64,000 bases of DNA from Vasconcelosia minhoensis LEGE 07310 (GCF_015207255.1 NZ_JADEXG010000001.1:62001-126000); one strand, 5' to 3'. Shown: positions 9,320 to 19,575, numbered from the stretch's first letter. The notes: generated by a model not told the origin, from the letters alone. Translations and numbers: made by a program.

Positions 9320-10735
9320 ATGACACTTCCCCTCATCTCCCTCGTCATGGCCGTCTACAACCGCGAGCCCTACCTCGCCCAGGCCCTCGATAGCCTCCTC
9401 ACCCAAACCTACCCCCACTTCGAAGCCATCATCTGGGACGATGGCTCCACCGATAGATCCGCTGACATCGCCCATGCCTACGCCCAAAAAGACCGCCGCA
9501 TCCGCCACATCGCCGCTAAGCACCAGGGCCAGGGCTATGCCCTCCACTCCGCTTTCAGTTTCACCCAGGGCCAGTTCCTCGCTAGCCTCGATAGCGACGA
9601 CTGGCTCGCTCCCACTGCCTTAGAAGAAACCAGCCAGCTCCTGAATGAAGAACCCGATGTAGGGATGGTCTACACCGACTACACCGACGTCAACGCCAGC
9701 GGCAAACCCCTTGGGCTAGGCCACCGCTGCGCTATTCCCTACTCCCAAGACCGGCTGCTGCTCGACTTCATGACCTTCCACTTTCGCCTAATCCGCCGGA
9801 GTACCTTCGAGCAAGTCGGCGGCATCGATCCCAAGTTTGCCTATGCCCCAGACTATGACCTCTGCCTCAAGCTCTCAGAACTCACCGACATCGTTCACCT
9901 CAGACGCCCGCTCTACTTCTATCGTCGTCATAGCGGAGCGATCTCTAGCCAAAAGCAGTGGCAGCAAATTGAGTTCAGCCATCGGGCCGTCAGCGATGCG
10001 ATTGAGCGGCGCGGCCTGGCTGAGAAGATTGCAGTCAGCGTCCAGCTTCAGCCCAAGTTCATCTTCAGCCGCCGTTCCCAGCCAGAGTCAGCAGGCAAGG
10101 TCTTTGGCATTGGCCTGGACAAAACGGGCATGGCCTCACTGGCTCAGGCGCTATCGCAGCTAGGCTATCGTACCCTTCAGTCCCAGAACGAAGCTGACTT
10201 AGTTATCTGTGAGGCTGCTGCTGATCCAAGTTTTGCAACTTCCTTCAGAGCGCTTGACTGGCGCTATCCGGGTTCTAAGTTCATCCTAACGGTGAGAGAG
10301 ATGGAAAACTGGCTCACCGCCTGGCAGCAGGAGGCTCAGGCTCAGAAGGATGTATCTCGCGAGCTTAAGTCGCTCAGACGGCAAACGTTCGGCCAGTGGC
10401 AGTTCGAGCCTCAGGTTTGGCAGCAGGTCTATCAGGCTCACCTCAGCGATGTGGTGGGTTATTTCAAAGGCAGAGAACGAGACCTGCTAGTCTTTCAGCC
10501 CTGGGCTGGTGAAGGCTGGAATAAGCTATGTCCCTTTCTTGGCAAACCTCTGCCAGCAAGAGCCTTTCCCATCCCCAGTCAAGATGCTGACCCAAAAAAG
10601 TTTCCATGTACCGCGATCGCGTCCCCATCAAAATCAGAACGCGCGATCGCAGCACCCCCATACAAAAAGCCTTCCCGTATGGGGAAGGCTTTTCTGCTTA
10701 TTCAGACCTCAAGAAGAAGTCCTTACGCGGCTTAG
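9320..10735 (+). CDS. Family 2 glycosyltransferase fused to a sulfotransferase-like domain
   Basis: ATG at 9320 ([17 protein letters not shown]) is preferred over the upstream frame opening at 9215, because the GT-A fold begins there. Residues 1-230 are a GT2 domain with [15 protein letters not shown], a DxD motif (LASLDSDDW) and a [11 protein letters not shown] acceptor region. From about residue 255 a sulfotransferase-type domain begins with [20 protein letters not shown], the PAPS-binding loop region. Likely role is building a sulfated surface glycan or glycolipid. The last 45 or so residues look like read-through of non-coding DNA: they contain HIP1 sites and the psbA terminator, and the stop codon overlaps the psbA stop. 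Confidence 0.85.
   Translation: MTLPLISLVMAVYNREPYLAQALDSLLTQTYPHFEAIIWDDGSTDRSADIAHAYAQKDRRIRHIAAKHQGQGYALHSAFSFTQGQFLASLDSDDWLAPTALEETSQLLNEEPDVGMVYTDYTDVNASGKPLGLGHRCAIPYSQDRLLLDFMTFHFRLIRRSTFEQVGGIDPKFAYAPDYDLCLKLSELTDIVHLRRPLYFYRRHSGAISSQKQWQQIEFSHRAVSDAIERRGLAEKIAVSVQLQPKFIFSRRSQPESAGKVFGIGLDKTGMASLAQALSQLGYRTLQSQNEADLVICEAAADPSFATSFRALDWRYPGSKFILTVREMENWLTAWQQEAQAQKDVSRELKSLRRQTFGQWQFEPQVWQQVYQAHLSDVVGYFKGRERDLLVFQPWAGEGWNKLCPFLGKPLPARAFPIPSQDADPKKFPCTAIASPSKSERAIAAPPYKKPSRMGKAFLLIQTSRRSPYAA
10666..10696 (-). terminator. Rho-independent terminator of psbA
   Basis: On the minus strand AAAAGCCTTCCCC, a short ATAC loop and GGGAAGGCTTTTT form a 12-bp hairpin ending in a T run, about 40 bases after the psbA stop. 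It also lies inside the 3' end of the converging glycosyltransferase frame and could act in both directions. Confidence 0.85.
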
Positions 10736-11814
10736 GCGTCGATAGCAGGAGCCGTCAGTGCCACCGGCGTTGCCTCGCCTGCCGCTAAGTCCAGCGGGAA
10801 GTTATGCGCATTGCGCTCGTGCATTACCTCAAAGCCGAGGTTCGCCCGGTTCAGCACATCCGCCCAGGTGCCAATCACTCGGCCCTGCGAGTCAATCACC
10901 GACTGGTTGAAGTTGAACCCGTTCAGGTTGAACGCCATCGTGCTGATGCCCAGCGCCGTGAACCAGATGCCAACCACCGGCCACGCACCCAAGAAGAAGT
11001 GCAGTGAGCGGCTGTTGTTGAAGCTCGCATACTGGAAGATCAGCCGACCGAAGTAGCCGTGCGCTGCCACGATGTTGTAAGTCTCTTCCTCTTGGCCAAA
11101 CTTGTAGCCGTAGTTCTGAGACTCAGTCTCGCTCGTCTCGCGCACCAGTGAGCTGGTCACCAGTGAACCGTGCATCGCCGAGAATAAAGCACCGCCGAAG
11201 ACGCCCGCCACGCCCAGCATGTGGAACGGGTGCATCAGGATGTTGTGCTCCGCCTGGAACACGAACATGAAGTTGAACGTCCCCGAGATGCCCAGCGGCA
11301 TCCCGTCAGAGAACGAGCCCTGGCCTAGCGGATAGATCAGAAATACGGAAGTTGCCGCGGCTAGCGGTGCGCTGTAGGCGACACAGATCCAAGGACGCAT
11401 CCCTAGCCGGAAGCTCAGCTCCCACTGGCGACCCATGTAGCAGAAAATGCCAATCAGAAAGTGGAAGATAATCAGCTGGTAGGGACCGCCGTTGTACAGC
11501 CACTCATCGAGAGAAGCCGCTTCCCAAATCGGGTAGAAGTGCAGACCAATCGCGTTGGACGAGGGCACAACCGCACCCGAGATGATGTTGTTCCCATACA
11601 TCAGCGAGCCAGAAACCGGCTCACGGATGCCGTCGATGTCTACTGCGGGAGCAGCGATGAATGCGATGATGAAGCAGGTCGTAGCAGCGAGCAGGGTCGG
11701 GATCATCAGCACGCCGAACCAGCCCACATACAGGCGGTTGTCGGTACTGGTAATCCACTGACAGAACTGCTCCCACATGCCCACGCGATCGCGAGTTTGT
11801 AATGTAGAAGTCAT
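10732..11814 (-). CDS. psbA: Photosystem II D1 protein
   Basis: The 360-residue product starts [10 protein letters not shown]; a TTG two codons upstream is ignored because ATG at 11814 gives the family length. D1 binds P680, pheophytin, QB and the Mn4CaO5 cluster in the thylakoid membrane. Visible landmarks are the five-helix pattern, [38 protein letters not shown], the QB loop (NNSRSLHFF) and the C-terminal [16 protein letters not shown] with the processing site after A344. Residue 130 is Gln, as in the D1 form made under standard light, not the Glu of high-light forms. It stands alone with its own terminator. Confidence 0.98.
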   Translation of the reverse strand: MTSTLQTRDRVGMWEQFCQWITSTDNRLYVGWFGVLMIPTLLAATTCFIIAFIAAPAVDIDGIREPVSGSLMYGNNIISGAVVPSSNAIGLHFYPIWEAASLDEWLYNGGPYQLIIFHFLIGIFCYMGRQWELSFRLGMRPWICVAYSAPLAAATSVFLIYPLGQGSFSDGMPLGISGTFNFMFVFQAEHNILMHPFHMLGVAGVFGGALFSAMHGSLVTSSLVRETSETESQNYGYKFGQEEETYNIVAAHGYFGRLIFQYASFNNSRSLHFFLGAWPVVGIWFTALGISTMAFNLNGFNFNQSVIDSQGRVIGTWADVLNRANLGFEVMHERNAHNFPLDLAAGEATPVALTAPAIDA

Positions 11815-12009
11815 AATCAATGATTGCCTTTAAGTAACAGCAATTTGAATCGGCTTAGGTACGGCTTCTGACAGAAACCGACCTAATTACCTTTGTTACT
11901 CAGGTTAATGATGACTGCTGTAGCGCTGCCTGCCTCAATCACAAAACGTTTACCTTCGCAAAGTTCGTTTACAGACCCCTTTAGATAGACGAGTCAGGCA
12001 GGCGAGCAG
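11815..12009. other. psbA upstream region
   Basis: About 195 bases separate psbA from the HIT gene. Reading toward psbA, an AAAGG ribosome binding site lies about 13 bases before the ATG. I cannot pick a -35/-10 pair with confidence. Confidence 0.4.
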
Positions 12010-12774
<765 letters not shown>

Positions 12775-12778
<4 letters not shown>

Positions 12779-13014
12779 AACCGTCGCCCTTCCGCAATCA
12801 GCTCCTGAATCGTTCCTCCAGGCTGGGTAGTCGATCGCAAGGAACGCAAGCCGGAGATTGCCTCCTGTACCGATAGCTTCTGCCGAATCGAAATTGGCAC
12901 CAGCATTGCTACGGGCTGTCCATGTTTTGTAATCACCACCTCCGCTCCGGCAGCAACGTCCTCTAATAGCTGAGGTAAATAAGTTTTTGCTTCGTCAGCT
13001 CCTACCGTTTTCAT
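12775..13014 (-). CDS. Phd/YefM-type antitoxin
   Basis: The likely start is ATG at 13014 (MKTVGADEAKTYLPQLL), giving 79 residues; a longer frame to 13074 adds unrelated sequence. VGADEAKTYLPQLLEDVAAGAEVVITKHGQPVAMLVP is the DNA-binding Phd/YefM fold, which normally represses its own operon. The acidic, loose C-terminus (about residue 50 on) would wrap the PIN toxin encoded next. Confidence 0.88.
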
Positions 13015-13060
13015 TGCTACCGCCCTGAACGATCTAAGTCCAGTATGGATCAGTCTGACG

Positions 13061-13450
13061 TTAGGGATTGTCAATGATCTGCTCGGGGTCGGTGATCTGC
13101 TCGGGTACGACGACTTTGGTGGGCGAGAAGTTGACCTGCGATCGCAGCCATTCCGTAATCAAGTGTGGGCAGTTTTTCTTAACCCAGCGGACGGCAAAAA
13201 ATTGAAAGGCCGGTTTCGTCATCCGGGCAATCCGTTTGGAAAAGCGATTGAGCGTCCGGTTTTGCACCCGCTGGTTAACTAAGTTAACTGCGCCCACATC
13301 GTAGAGGCAGGCAAAAATGATCTTAACGGTTGCCTCTTCACGGCTAAATAAGTTTTCTAGAATGATTTCTACGTCGTGCATCCGCTCATCTTCAATGAGC
13401 TTTTCTCTGACGACGATGGAAGTTTCTGACGAGCTGGGAATGGTTAGCAT
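13061..13450 (-). CDS. Conserved hypothetical protein, about 129 residues
   Basis: The start is taken at ATG 13450 (MLTIPSSSETSIVVREKL); the frame runs upstream to 13525 without family-like sequence. The first part is acidic and helical (LIEDERMHDVEIILENLFSREEATVKIIFACLYDVG). The second part is basic (RVQNRTLNRFSKRIARMTKPAFQFFAVRWVKKNCP), and a PEQITDPEQI tail ends it. I recognise it only as the kind of small protein conserved among cyanobacteria and cannot assign a function. It reads in the same direction as the antitoxin and ends 46 bases before it. Confidence 0.65.
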   Translation of the reverse strand: MLTIPSSSETSIVVREKLIEDERMHDVEIILENLFSREEATVKIIFACLYDVGAVNLVNQRVQNRTLNRFSKRIARMTKPAFQFFAVRWVKKNCPHLITEWLRSQVNFSPTKVVVPEQITDPEQIIDNP

Positions 13451-13706
13451 TGAGCACCGAGTCTGAATACAGGGCCTAACTGCAAGTCCAGTCAAGGGGG
13501 CGCTGTTGAGTCGGAAGTTAGGCAATGGGTCAATATTAGGATATCAGCATTCTCTAGCTGTGACCTGTGCCCCTAGCAGGATATTCCTCTGACAAACGTT
13601 TTATTGACCCTTCAAACGCCCCCTTTAAACGCTGTAGACGTTATCGCCGCTTCAGCGCCGGGCAAGCTAAGTCATTGGCCTAATCTAGGGTCTTGAGGAG
13701 TCGCGG

Positions 13707-15236
13707 ATGCTGGCACGGATCTGGAGCGCATCGCTAATTGGGATCGATGCGGTGAAAGTGGGGGTTGAGGTCGATCTGTCCGGTGGGCTGCCTGGGGTCG
13801 TAGTGGTGGGCCTGCCCGATACGGCGGTGCAGGAATCCCGAGAGCGGGTGCGGGCGGCGCTCAAAAATGCGGGCTTCCCCTTCCCCATGCGTAAGGTGGT
13901 GATCAACCTGACGCCCGCCGATTTGAGAAAGGAAGGGCCAATCTACGACCTGCCGATTAGCGTTGGGATTTTAGCCGCCTCAGACCTGGTCAGCCATGAA
14001 AGCCTGGATGACTATTTATTTTTGGGCGAACTGTCCCTGGATGGCAGTCTGCGTTCGGTCTCGGGGGTGATGGCGATCGCGGCTGCCGCCCAGCGGCTCG
14101 GCGTGAAGGGACTGGTCGTACCGGAAAACAACGCCCATGAAGCTGCCGTAGTGCCGGGGCTAGCCGTCTATGGCTGCTCGCACATCGCCGACGTGGTGGA
14201 GTTTCTGAACCAGCCGGGCAGCCGGGTACCGATTAAAGTAGACGGGCCAGCTACCCTGCAAAACGGCCCGGCCAATGCGCTCGACCTGCGCGATGTGAAA
14301 GGCCAGGCCCAGGCGCGCCGGGCTTTGGAGATTGCCGCTGCGGGTGGTCATAATCTGATTTTCGTTGGGCCGCCGGGCAGTGGGAAAACCATGCTGGCCC
14401 GACGCCTGCCCGGCATTCTACCGCCGCTCAGCTTTTCCGAAGCTCTAGAGGTGACCCAGATCCACTCCGTCGCCGGGCTACTGAAGGAAAAAGGCACCCT
14501 GGTCACCCAGCGCCCCTTTCGCAGCCCCCACCATTCGGCCTCTGGCCCTTCCCTAGTGGGCGGCGGCAGCTATCCCAAACCCGGTGAAATTTCTCTGGCC
14601 CATCGCGGCGTGCTTTTCCTGGACGAGCTGACCGAATTCAAGCGCGACGTTCTGGAATTTCTTAGGCAGCCCCTCGAAGATGGCTACGTGACGATTGCCC
14701 GCACCCGCCTATCAGTGGAATTTCCGGCTAAGTTCACCCTGGTTTCCAGCACCAATCCCTGCCCCTGCGGCTACTTTGGCGATTCCGTCCAGCCCTGTAC
14801 CTGCACCCCGCGCGGGCGCGAGCAGTACTGGGCCAAGCTCTCGGGGCCGCTGATGGACCGGATTGATCTCCAGGTCGTGGTCAGTCGGCTGAAGCCTGAG
14901 GAAATAACCCGTCAGCCGCAGGGCGAAAACTCTGCGGCAGTTCTTCAGCGGGTTCAGGCAGCCCGCGATCGCGCCCGCGATCGCTTCCAGGACGAATCCA
15001 CTCTCCAGTGCAATGCCGATATGCAGAGCCGCCACCTCCGCACCTGGTGTCCGCTGGATGACGATACCCGCAGCCTGCTTGAGGCCGCCGTCCGCAAGCT
15101 AGGGCTCTCCGCCCGCGCCACCGACCGCATTCTCAAAGTCGGACGCACGATTGCCGACCTGGAAGACTCAGACAGTCTCAAGACACCCCACGTAGCAGAG
15201 GCTATCCAATATCGCACCATCGACCGAATGCAGTAG
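13707..15236 (+). CDS. comM: ComM/YifB-type AAA+ helicase
   Basis: A full-length 509-residue member with the three usual parts: an N-terminal Lon-protease-like domain (VEVDLSGGLPGVVVVGLPDTAVQESRERVR), the Mg-chelatase AAA+ core with Walker A GPPGSGKT (about residue 220) and Walker B VLFLDELTEF, and the C-terminal domain. A cysteine group (NPCPCGYFGD, CTC) sits between. In naturally transformable bacteria ComM is a hexameric branch-migration helicase that extends recombination with incoming DNA. GAGGAG lies just upstream of the ATG. It is a single gene, divergent from the protein before it. Confidence 0.95.
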   Translation: MLARIWSASLIGIDAVKVGVEVDLSGGLPGVVVVGLPDTAVQESRERVRAALKNAGFPFPMRKVVINLTPADLRKEGPIYDLPISVGILAASDLVSHESLDDYLFLGELSLDGSLRSVSGVMAIAAAAQRLGVKGLVVPENNAHEAAVVPGLAVYGCSHIADVVEFLNQPGSRVPIKVDGPATLQNGPANALDLRDVKGQAQARRALEIAAAGGHNLIFVGPPGSGKTMLARRLPGILPPLSFSEALEVTQIHSVAGLLKEKGTLVTQRPFRSPHHSASGPSLVGGGSYPKPGEISLAHRGVLFLDELTEFKRDVLEFLRQPLEDGYVTIARTRLSVEFPAKFTLVSSTNPCPCGYFGDSVQPCTCTPRGREQYWAKLSGPLMDRIDLQVVVSRLKPEEITRQPQGENSAAVLQRVQAARDRARDRFQDESTLQCNADMQSRHLRTWCPLDDDTRSLLEAAVRKLGLSARATDRILKVGRTIADLEDSDSLKTPHVAEAIQYRTIDRMQ

Positions 15237-15269
15237 GCCAGTGTGAAGGCATTTATCTATTCCTTTATG

Positions 15270-15356
15270 TAGAGGGACGGGGGATTGGGATCGCTCACAA
15301 TTCAGGCAAATTGATATGGCCTATTCAGGCGAAATCACTGTGAGGAGTGAGTAGAT
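15270..15356 (+). promoter_or_regulatory. Leader of first barrel-like gene, possible RBS hairpin
   Basis: Bases GATCGCTCACAATTCAGGC (about 15288 on) and the ribosome binding segment GTGAGGAGTGAGT just before the ATG recur in front of the next paralogue. GCTCAC could pair with GTGAG at the ribosome binding site; in the second copy GCTCGC keeps the pairing through a G-U wobble. This may be a translational switch or simply shared ancestry. Confidence 0.35.
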
Positions 15357-16211
15357 ATGACGTTATCAAGTAGATTTCTTGGAGCGACGGGCTTTGTATT
15401 GCTAACTGTCGTCGGCAGTCAGCTAGCGGCAAATGCTCAGGTTGCAGAACCCGCTAGCCCTAATCTGTCAGCGCTAGACCAGCGACTTTCAGCTTTCAAA
15501 GAACCGACAAAACCGGCCCAGTTGGCTCACCAGCCCGTCTCAGAACCGCTCGATCTAGAGCCAGCAGCGGCTGAAGCAACGCAGTCAGGCGAGCCGCAGG
15601 TCGCAGAACTCCCTGCTGAGCCAGCGGAAGCCGTCTCTGTTACCGCTGAGCCGCTGACGCCAGCCGAAATAGAGCCGCAGATGGCAGTTACCGATTCAGT
15701 GGATAGGACTGTCACTGAAGCGAATGAAGTGGCTCAGCTTCCTACTCCTGCAGATGAAACAGACGAAGTGGCTCAGTTTCCTGGCCCTATCGCCGGTGGA
15801 AACACTAGCTTTGTTGGGATTGGTGGCAATATTGGCCTCGGAGATGACGGTGCGCCCGGTGGCGATCCCGCCTTTGCCGTGATCAGCAAAATAGCCTTTA
15901 CCAATCGGCTAGCGGTGCGTCCATCGGCGCTAATTGGCGATGATGCCTCTTTTTTAATACCGGTCACCTATAGATTTGGTCAGGTACTGCCTGATGTTGG
16001 ACAGTTTGATCTACAGCCCTACGCTGGGGCTGGGGTTGGTTTTTCCGTTGGCGATGATTCTGAGATAGCTGGGCTAATTAGCGCTGGGCTTGATGTCCCC
16101 ATTTCCAATCAGTTTACGGCGAATGGTCAGGCAAACTTGTCCATTGGTGATGACACTGGGTTTGGGGTCACGCTAGGCGTTGGCTATAACTTCAGCAATC
16201 TATTTCAGTAG
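15357..16211 (+). CDS. Exported barrel-like protein, copy 1
   Basis: A 284-residue protein with a signal peptide (hydrophobic FLGATGFVLLTVVGSQLAA, cleavage near ANAQ). A long Ala/Glu/Pro-rich acidic segment (about residues 30-140) follows. The C-terminal part of about 140 residues has alternating short strands rich in Gly and Asp: SFVGIGGNIGLGDDG, AVISKIAF, PSALIGDDASFLIPVTYRFG, LGVGYNF. Ending on aromatic Phe/Gln is consistent with an outer-membrane beta-barrel. The function is unknown to me. The next gene is a clear paralogue in the same direction. Confidence 0.8.
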   Translation: MTLSSRFLGATGFVLLTVVGSQLAANAQVAEPASPNLSALDQRLSAFKEPTKPAQLAHQPVSEPLDLEPAAAEATQSGEPQVAELPAEPAEAVSVTAEPLTPAEIEPQMAVTDSVDRTVTEANEVAQLPTPADETDEVAQFPGPIAGGNTSFVGIGGNIGLGDDGAPGGDPAFAVISKIAFTNRLAVRPSALIGDDASFLIPVTYRFGQVLPDVGQFDLQPYAGAGVGFSVGDDSEIAGLISAGLDVPISNQFTANGQANLSIGDDTGFGVTLGVGYNFSNLFQ

Positions 16212-16249
16212 CCTGTGTTGGACAGTTGTTTCTCTGCTCGAGATCAGAA

Positions 16250-16335
16250 TATTGAGGAAGATGTTAGGATTGCTCGCAATTCATGCAAAATGAAGACGCC
16301 TAACCAGGCATCATTATCGTGAGGAGTGAGTGAAC
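16250..16335 (+). promoter_or_regulatory. Leader of second barrel-like gene
   Basis: It carries the same elements as the leader at 15270-15356: GATTGCTCGCAATTCATGC and GTGAGGAGTGAGT. The sequence between them is not conserved, so retention of just these blocks suggests function. Confidence 0.35.
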
Positions 16336-17088
16336 ATGACTTTACTAAAGCAGCTGACCGGAACGACGGGGCTGGTGCTGCTGAGCGCGATCGCGACTCA
16401 GCTCGCCGCTAGCGCTCAGTTTGCAGATCCCGCTGTTGAATCGGCTCTGGATCGGCAAATTCTAGAAATTGCCCAGCCGTCCGAGCAGACGCAGCCCGTA
16501 GATCAGCAAACTGTCTCCGAAGAACTCGACCCGGCATCGTTAAAAATGGCTGAGGTGCCTCAGCCTAGCCAGCCGCAGATTATTTCAGAAATGCCTGTTG
16601 AGCTGGCTGAACCGATCTCTGCTTCGGCTGAGTCGGGTGAATTCGCCCAGGTCCGTCGTCGCCGTCCTCCCGTTGGCGCGCCTTCTAGCTTTATTGGCAT
16701 TGGTGGCAATATCGGCTTCGGCGATGACGGCGTGCCCGGCGGCGACCCGGCCTTTGCCGTAATTAGCAAATTGGCATTTTCCCGCCGGCTCTCGGTGCGC
16801 CCCGCCGCCCTGATTGGGGACGATGTTTCTTTTCTGATACCGGTGACCTATAGCTTTGGTGCCCTGCCTGGCCCAGGACGGTTTGCTTTACAGCCCTATG
16901 TCGGCGGTGGTGCGGCCTTTTCTACCGGTGATGATTCCGAAGTGACTGGGTTGGTCAGTGCTGGATTAGACGTGCCCCTTTCCCGTGATTTTACGGCGAA
17001 TGGTCAGGCCAATTTGAGCCTGGGGGACGAGTCTGGCTTTGGTGTGACGCTGGGCGTTGGGTACAATTTTGGCCAGGTGTTTCAGTAA
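16336..17088 (+). CDS. Exported barrel-like protein, copy 2
   Basis: The start could be ATG 16336 (MTLLKQL), matching the N-terminus of copy 1, rather than 16330. The product is 250 residues with a signal peptide ending near ASAQ, a shorter acidic linker, then the same Gly/Asp-rich strand pattern as copy 1 (SFIGIGGNIGFGDDG, PAALIGDDVSFLIPVTYSFG, GVGYNF end). A basic patch, VRRRRPPVG, precedes the barrel-like domain and is absent from copy 1. Recent tandem duplication with divergence of the linker is the simplest origin. Confidence 0.8.
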   Translation: MTLLKQLTGTTGLVLLSAIATQLAASAQFADPAVESALDRQILEIAQPSEQTQPVDQQTVSEELDPASLKMAEVPQPSQPQIISEMPVELAEPISASAESGEFAQVRRRRPPVGAPSSFIGIGGNIGFGDDGVPGGDPAFAVISKLAFSRRLSVRPAALIGDDVSFLIPVTYSFGALPGPGRFALQPYVGGGAAFSTGDDSEVTGLVSAGLDVPLSRDFTANGQANLSLGDESGFGVTLGVGYNFGQVFQ

Positions 17089-17094
17089 TCCATA

Positions 17095-17121
17095 CCCTGG
17101 CAGACCTGATCTCTGCCAGGG
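17095..17121 (+). terminator. Hairpin after barrel-like gene pair
   Basis: CCCTGGCAGA and TCTGCCAGGG form a perfect 10-bp stem with a 7-base loop seven bases after the stop codon. There is no T run, so it may stabilise the transcript end rather than terminate by itself. Confidence 0.6.
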
Positions 17122-17214
17122 CTCTCAAAATCGCGGTAGGGCTGACGCAATCTAGGTCTCCATTCTAGATCTGCTTTTGGGCATCCTTTGGCAGTCAGCG
17201 AGAGGTGACCCAAG

Positions 17215-18663
17215 TTGACCGTCAGCCCGCCCGCCGCAAAAGCGCTCGAAGCAAAATTTCAGCAAATCTGGGGCTATTCCCGCTTTCGCCCGCCCCAGGG
17301 CGAGATTGTCCAGGCGCTGCTAGCCGGGCAGGACCTGCTGGTGGTGATGCCCACCGGCGGCGGCAAGTCGATTTGCTTTCAGCTGCCGGCGCTGCTGCAA
17401 ACCGGAGTGACGCTGGTGGTTTCGCCGCTGGTGGCGCTGATGGAAAATCAGGTGCAGGAGCTGTGCGATCGCAGTCTCCCCGCCGCCCTCCTCCACAGCG
17501 AGCTCTCCCGCACCGACCGCCGGCAAACTCTCCAGGCCCTCAGCCAAAACCGCCTGCGGCTGCTCTACCTTTCTCCCGAAACGCTGCTGAGCCCGGCAGT
17601 CTGGCAGCAGCTCTGTCAGCCCCAGGTAAAAATTAACGGCCTGGTGCTGGATGAAGCCCACTGCCTGACCCAGTGGGGCGATTCCTTTCGCCCGGCCTAT
17701 CGGCGGCTGGGGGCGGTGCGTCCGGCGTTGCTAAAGGCTAAGCCAGCGGGAACGAAGATTGCGATCGCGGCCTTCACCGCCACCGCCGACCCGCACACTC
17801 AGCAAACGCTTCTGCAAGTACTCCAGCTCCAGCAGCCTCGGGTGATTCGCCTCAACCCCTACCGAGCCAACCTGCACCTGAGGATGCAAACGGTGTGGAC
17901 GCCGCGCGGACGCCGCCAGGCCCTGCTCAAGTTTCTGCAAAATCATCCAAATCAGCCGGGACTGGTCTATGCCCGCACCCGCCGCGATACTGAGAATCTG
18001 GCCCAGGTGCTGAGCCGCCAAGGCTACTCCGTACAGGCTTACCACGCCGGGCTAGCGCCCCCACCCCGCCGCCAGATCGAGTCGGACTGGCTGAGCGGAC
18101 GCTGTCAGTTTGTCGTCTGCACCTCTGCCTTTGGCATGGGCATCAATAAGCCAGACTGTCGCTGGGTGGTCCATTTTCAGCTGCCCAGCCTGCTGGCTGA
18201 GTATGTTCAAGAAGTGGGTCGGAGTGGCCGCGATGGCGCTCCGGCCCAGGCCCTGTCGCTGGTCAGCGAACCTACCGGACTGCTCGACCCGGCAGATCAG
18301 CAGCGCTGGCGGTTTTTCGCCCAAAAAGCCCAGCAGCAAGCGCGGCAGGCCCAGCAGCTCGCCCGTCAGCTGCCGCGCCAGGGGACGCTAGCGACAGTCC
18401 GACAGCAGCATCCCCAAGCTGAGCAGGCCCTGGCTTTACTCCACCGCAGCGGTCAGCTCAGCTGGCTCGACCCGTTTACCTATCGGCTCCAGCCCGCGAT
18501 CGCGACTAAATCCCAACCCACCCCTTCCGCCACCGCCGTCATGCAGAAATACCTGCGCAGCCGCCAGTGTCGCTGGAAATCGCTGCTAGAGCAGTTTGGC
18601 TTTCGCCGCGAGGCTGAGGAAATGCGGTGTGGAAAGTGCGATCGCTGCACAGCGAAACCTTGA
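17215..18663 (+). CDS. recQ: RecQ-family ATP-dependent DNA helicase
   Basis: A 482-residue helicase that opens DNA 3' to 5'. Visible motifs: RFRPPQGEIV (motif 0), Walker A MPTGGGKS, DEAH at LVLDEAHCLTQWG, FTATADPHTQ, and motif VI QEVGRSGRDG. A RecQ zinc-binding end follows with C-RWKSLL-EQFGF and CGKCDRC. The HRDC and a full winged-helix domain are missing, as in short RecQ forms. The start is a TTG with AGAGG about 10 bases before it; no better in-frame ATG exists upstream. Confidence 0.93.
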   Translation: MTVSPPAAKALEAKFQQIWGYSRFRPPQGEIVQALLAGQDLLVVMPTGGGKSICFQLPALLQTGVTLVVSPLVALMENQVQELCDRSLPAALLHSELSRTDRRQTLQALSQNRLRLLYLSPETLLSPAVWQQLCQPQVKINGLVLDEAHCLTQWGDSFRPAYRRLGAVRPALLKAKPAGTKIAIAAFTATADPHTQQTLLQVLQLQQPRVIRLNPYRANLHLRMQTVWTPRGRRQALLKFLQNHPNQPGLVYARTRRDTENLAQVLSRQGYSVQAYHAGLAPPPRRQIESDWLSGRCQFVVCTSAFGMGINKPDCRWVVHFQLPSLLAEYVQEVGRSGRDGAPAQALSLVSEPTGLLDPADQQRWRFFAQKAQQQARQAQQLARQLPRQGTLATVRQQHPQAEQALALLHRSGQLSWLDPFTYRLQPAIATKSQPTPSATAVMQKYLRSRQCRWKSLLEQFGFRREAEEMRCGKCDRCTAKP

Positions 18664-18876
18664 AGTTACGAGCTTGAATTCCGAATAGCTAAACAGAAGG
18701 CATAAAAGCTATGCTTTTAACAAAACCATGCAAGAGCATATAGAAATATCATCATTTAAAACCTGATCGACCGCTATGGAAACTAAAACCATCTCAATTC
18801 GCGTTAGAGATATTAGATTCAATCCTCAATGAATAAAGCGCGGTGCGTCTTTGATGCAAAAGCAAGGTGTTTATCC
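18664..18876. other. Intergenic region after recQ
   Basis: It holds a small hairpin, TAAAAGC-TAT-GCTTTTA (18703-18719), and a 19-codon frame at 18776-18832 (METKTISIRV...) that looks like the start of a lost gene. It is notably AT-rich compared with the flanks. Confidence 0.4.
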
Positions 18877-19575
18877 ATGTCAATTTCTTTAGAATCGTCT
18901 ACTCAGATGCCTTCTGTGATTCAGCAAGGCGGTGCAACTTGGCAAGATTACAAGATAGTGCGCGATAGTGCGGAAATAGACTGGCACAAAATTGCTTTTA
19001 ACCAGGGATGGCTGTGGGTTGATATGGGCAAAGAAGGTCCAAACCACGCCTCTTTTAGCGACCTGATGACGATAATTTTTGGGTTTTGGGCGTTCCTATA
19101 TCCCGACGTGCCGCTCCAGTCCTACGGGCGATGCCTGATTGAAAAGCCTGAAACGCAAGCCTGTGCTCCAGATCTAGTGCTGTATAAAGGCGAAAATTTT
19201 CCCCGATGGCAGCCAGGTGAGCCGCGCCGGATTAGCTTCCCCCAGCATCGTCTGCCCGATTTAGTAGGAGAGATTGCCGATACCTCCCTGAGCCTGGACC
19301 TGGATGAGCAAAAGCAGCTCTATGCCAGCTTAGGAATTCCCGAATACTGGGTGATTGACGTAAAAGGAACCCGGCTCTTTGCCTTTGGTCTGTCCCCAGC
19401 CGGTACATACGAACCCATCCAAGTTTCGCAGGCGTTAGCAGATTTGCCCATTGCGCTAATAGAACAGACGCTAGAACGATTGGCAACCGAAACAAACACA
19501 GCAGCGGCCAACTGGCTGATGCAGCAAATACAGGCTCAGGTCTCACCTGGTTTTCCAAACGACATTGAACAATAG
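18877..19575 (+). CDS. Uma2-family (PD-(D/E)XK) endonuclease
   Basis: A member of the Uma2/DUF820 group that is much expanded in cyanobacteria. ATG 18877 has AAGG eight bases upstream; an earlier ATG at 18829 lacks one. The nuclease core is visible as APDLVLYK followed by DLVGEIADTSLSLDLDEQKQLYASLGIPEYWVID, with D, E and the Lys/Gln region of the fold. The substrate is unknown. It may be a solitary nuclease of selfish or defence origin. It converges with the operon that follows. Confidence 0.88.
   Translation: MSISLESSTQMPSVIQQGGATWQDYKIVRDSAEIDWHKIAFNQGWLWVDMGKEGPNHASFSDLMTIIFGFWAFLYPDVPLQSYGRCLIEKPETQACAPDLVLYKGENFPRWQPGEPRRISFPQHRLPDLVGEIADTSLSLDLDEQKQLYASLGIPEYWVIDVKGTRLFAFGLSPAGTYEPIQVSQALADLPIALIEQTLERLATETNTAAANWLMQQIQAQVSPGFPNDIEQ

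Noticed and set aside
9035-9547. A 170-residue minus-strand frame between the immunity gene and the glycosyltransferase
   Set aside because: Its N-terminal half is antisense to the glycosyltransferase domain. The rest (NYHMKTQRGQAKRWWHLS) matches nothing I know; the 290-base gap may hold a relic, but I cannot support a gene.
17205-17636. A frame starting at GTG 17205 over the recQ start
   Set aside because: It is out of frame with the helicase motifs and gives low-complexity Ala/Pro/Arg sequence; recQ starts at TTG 17215.
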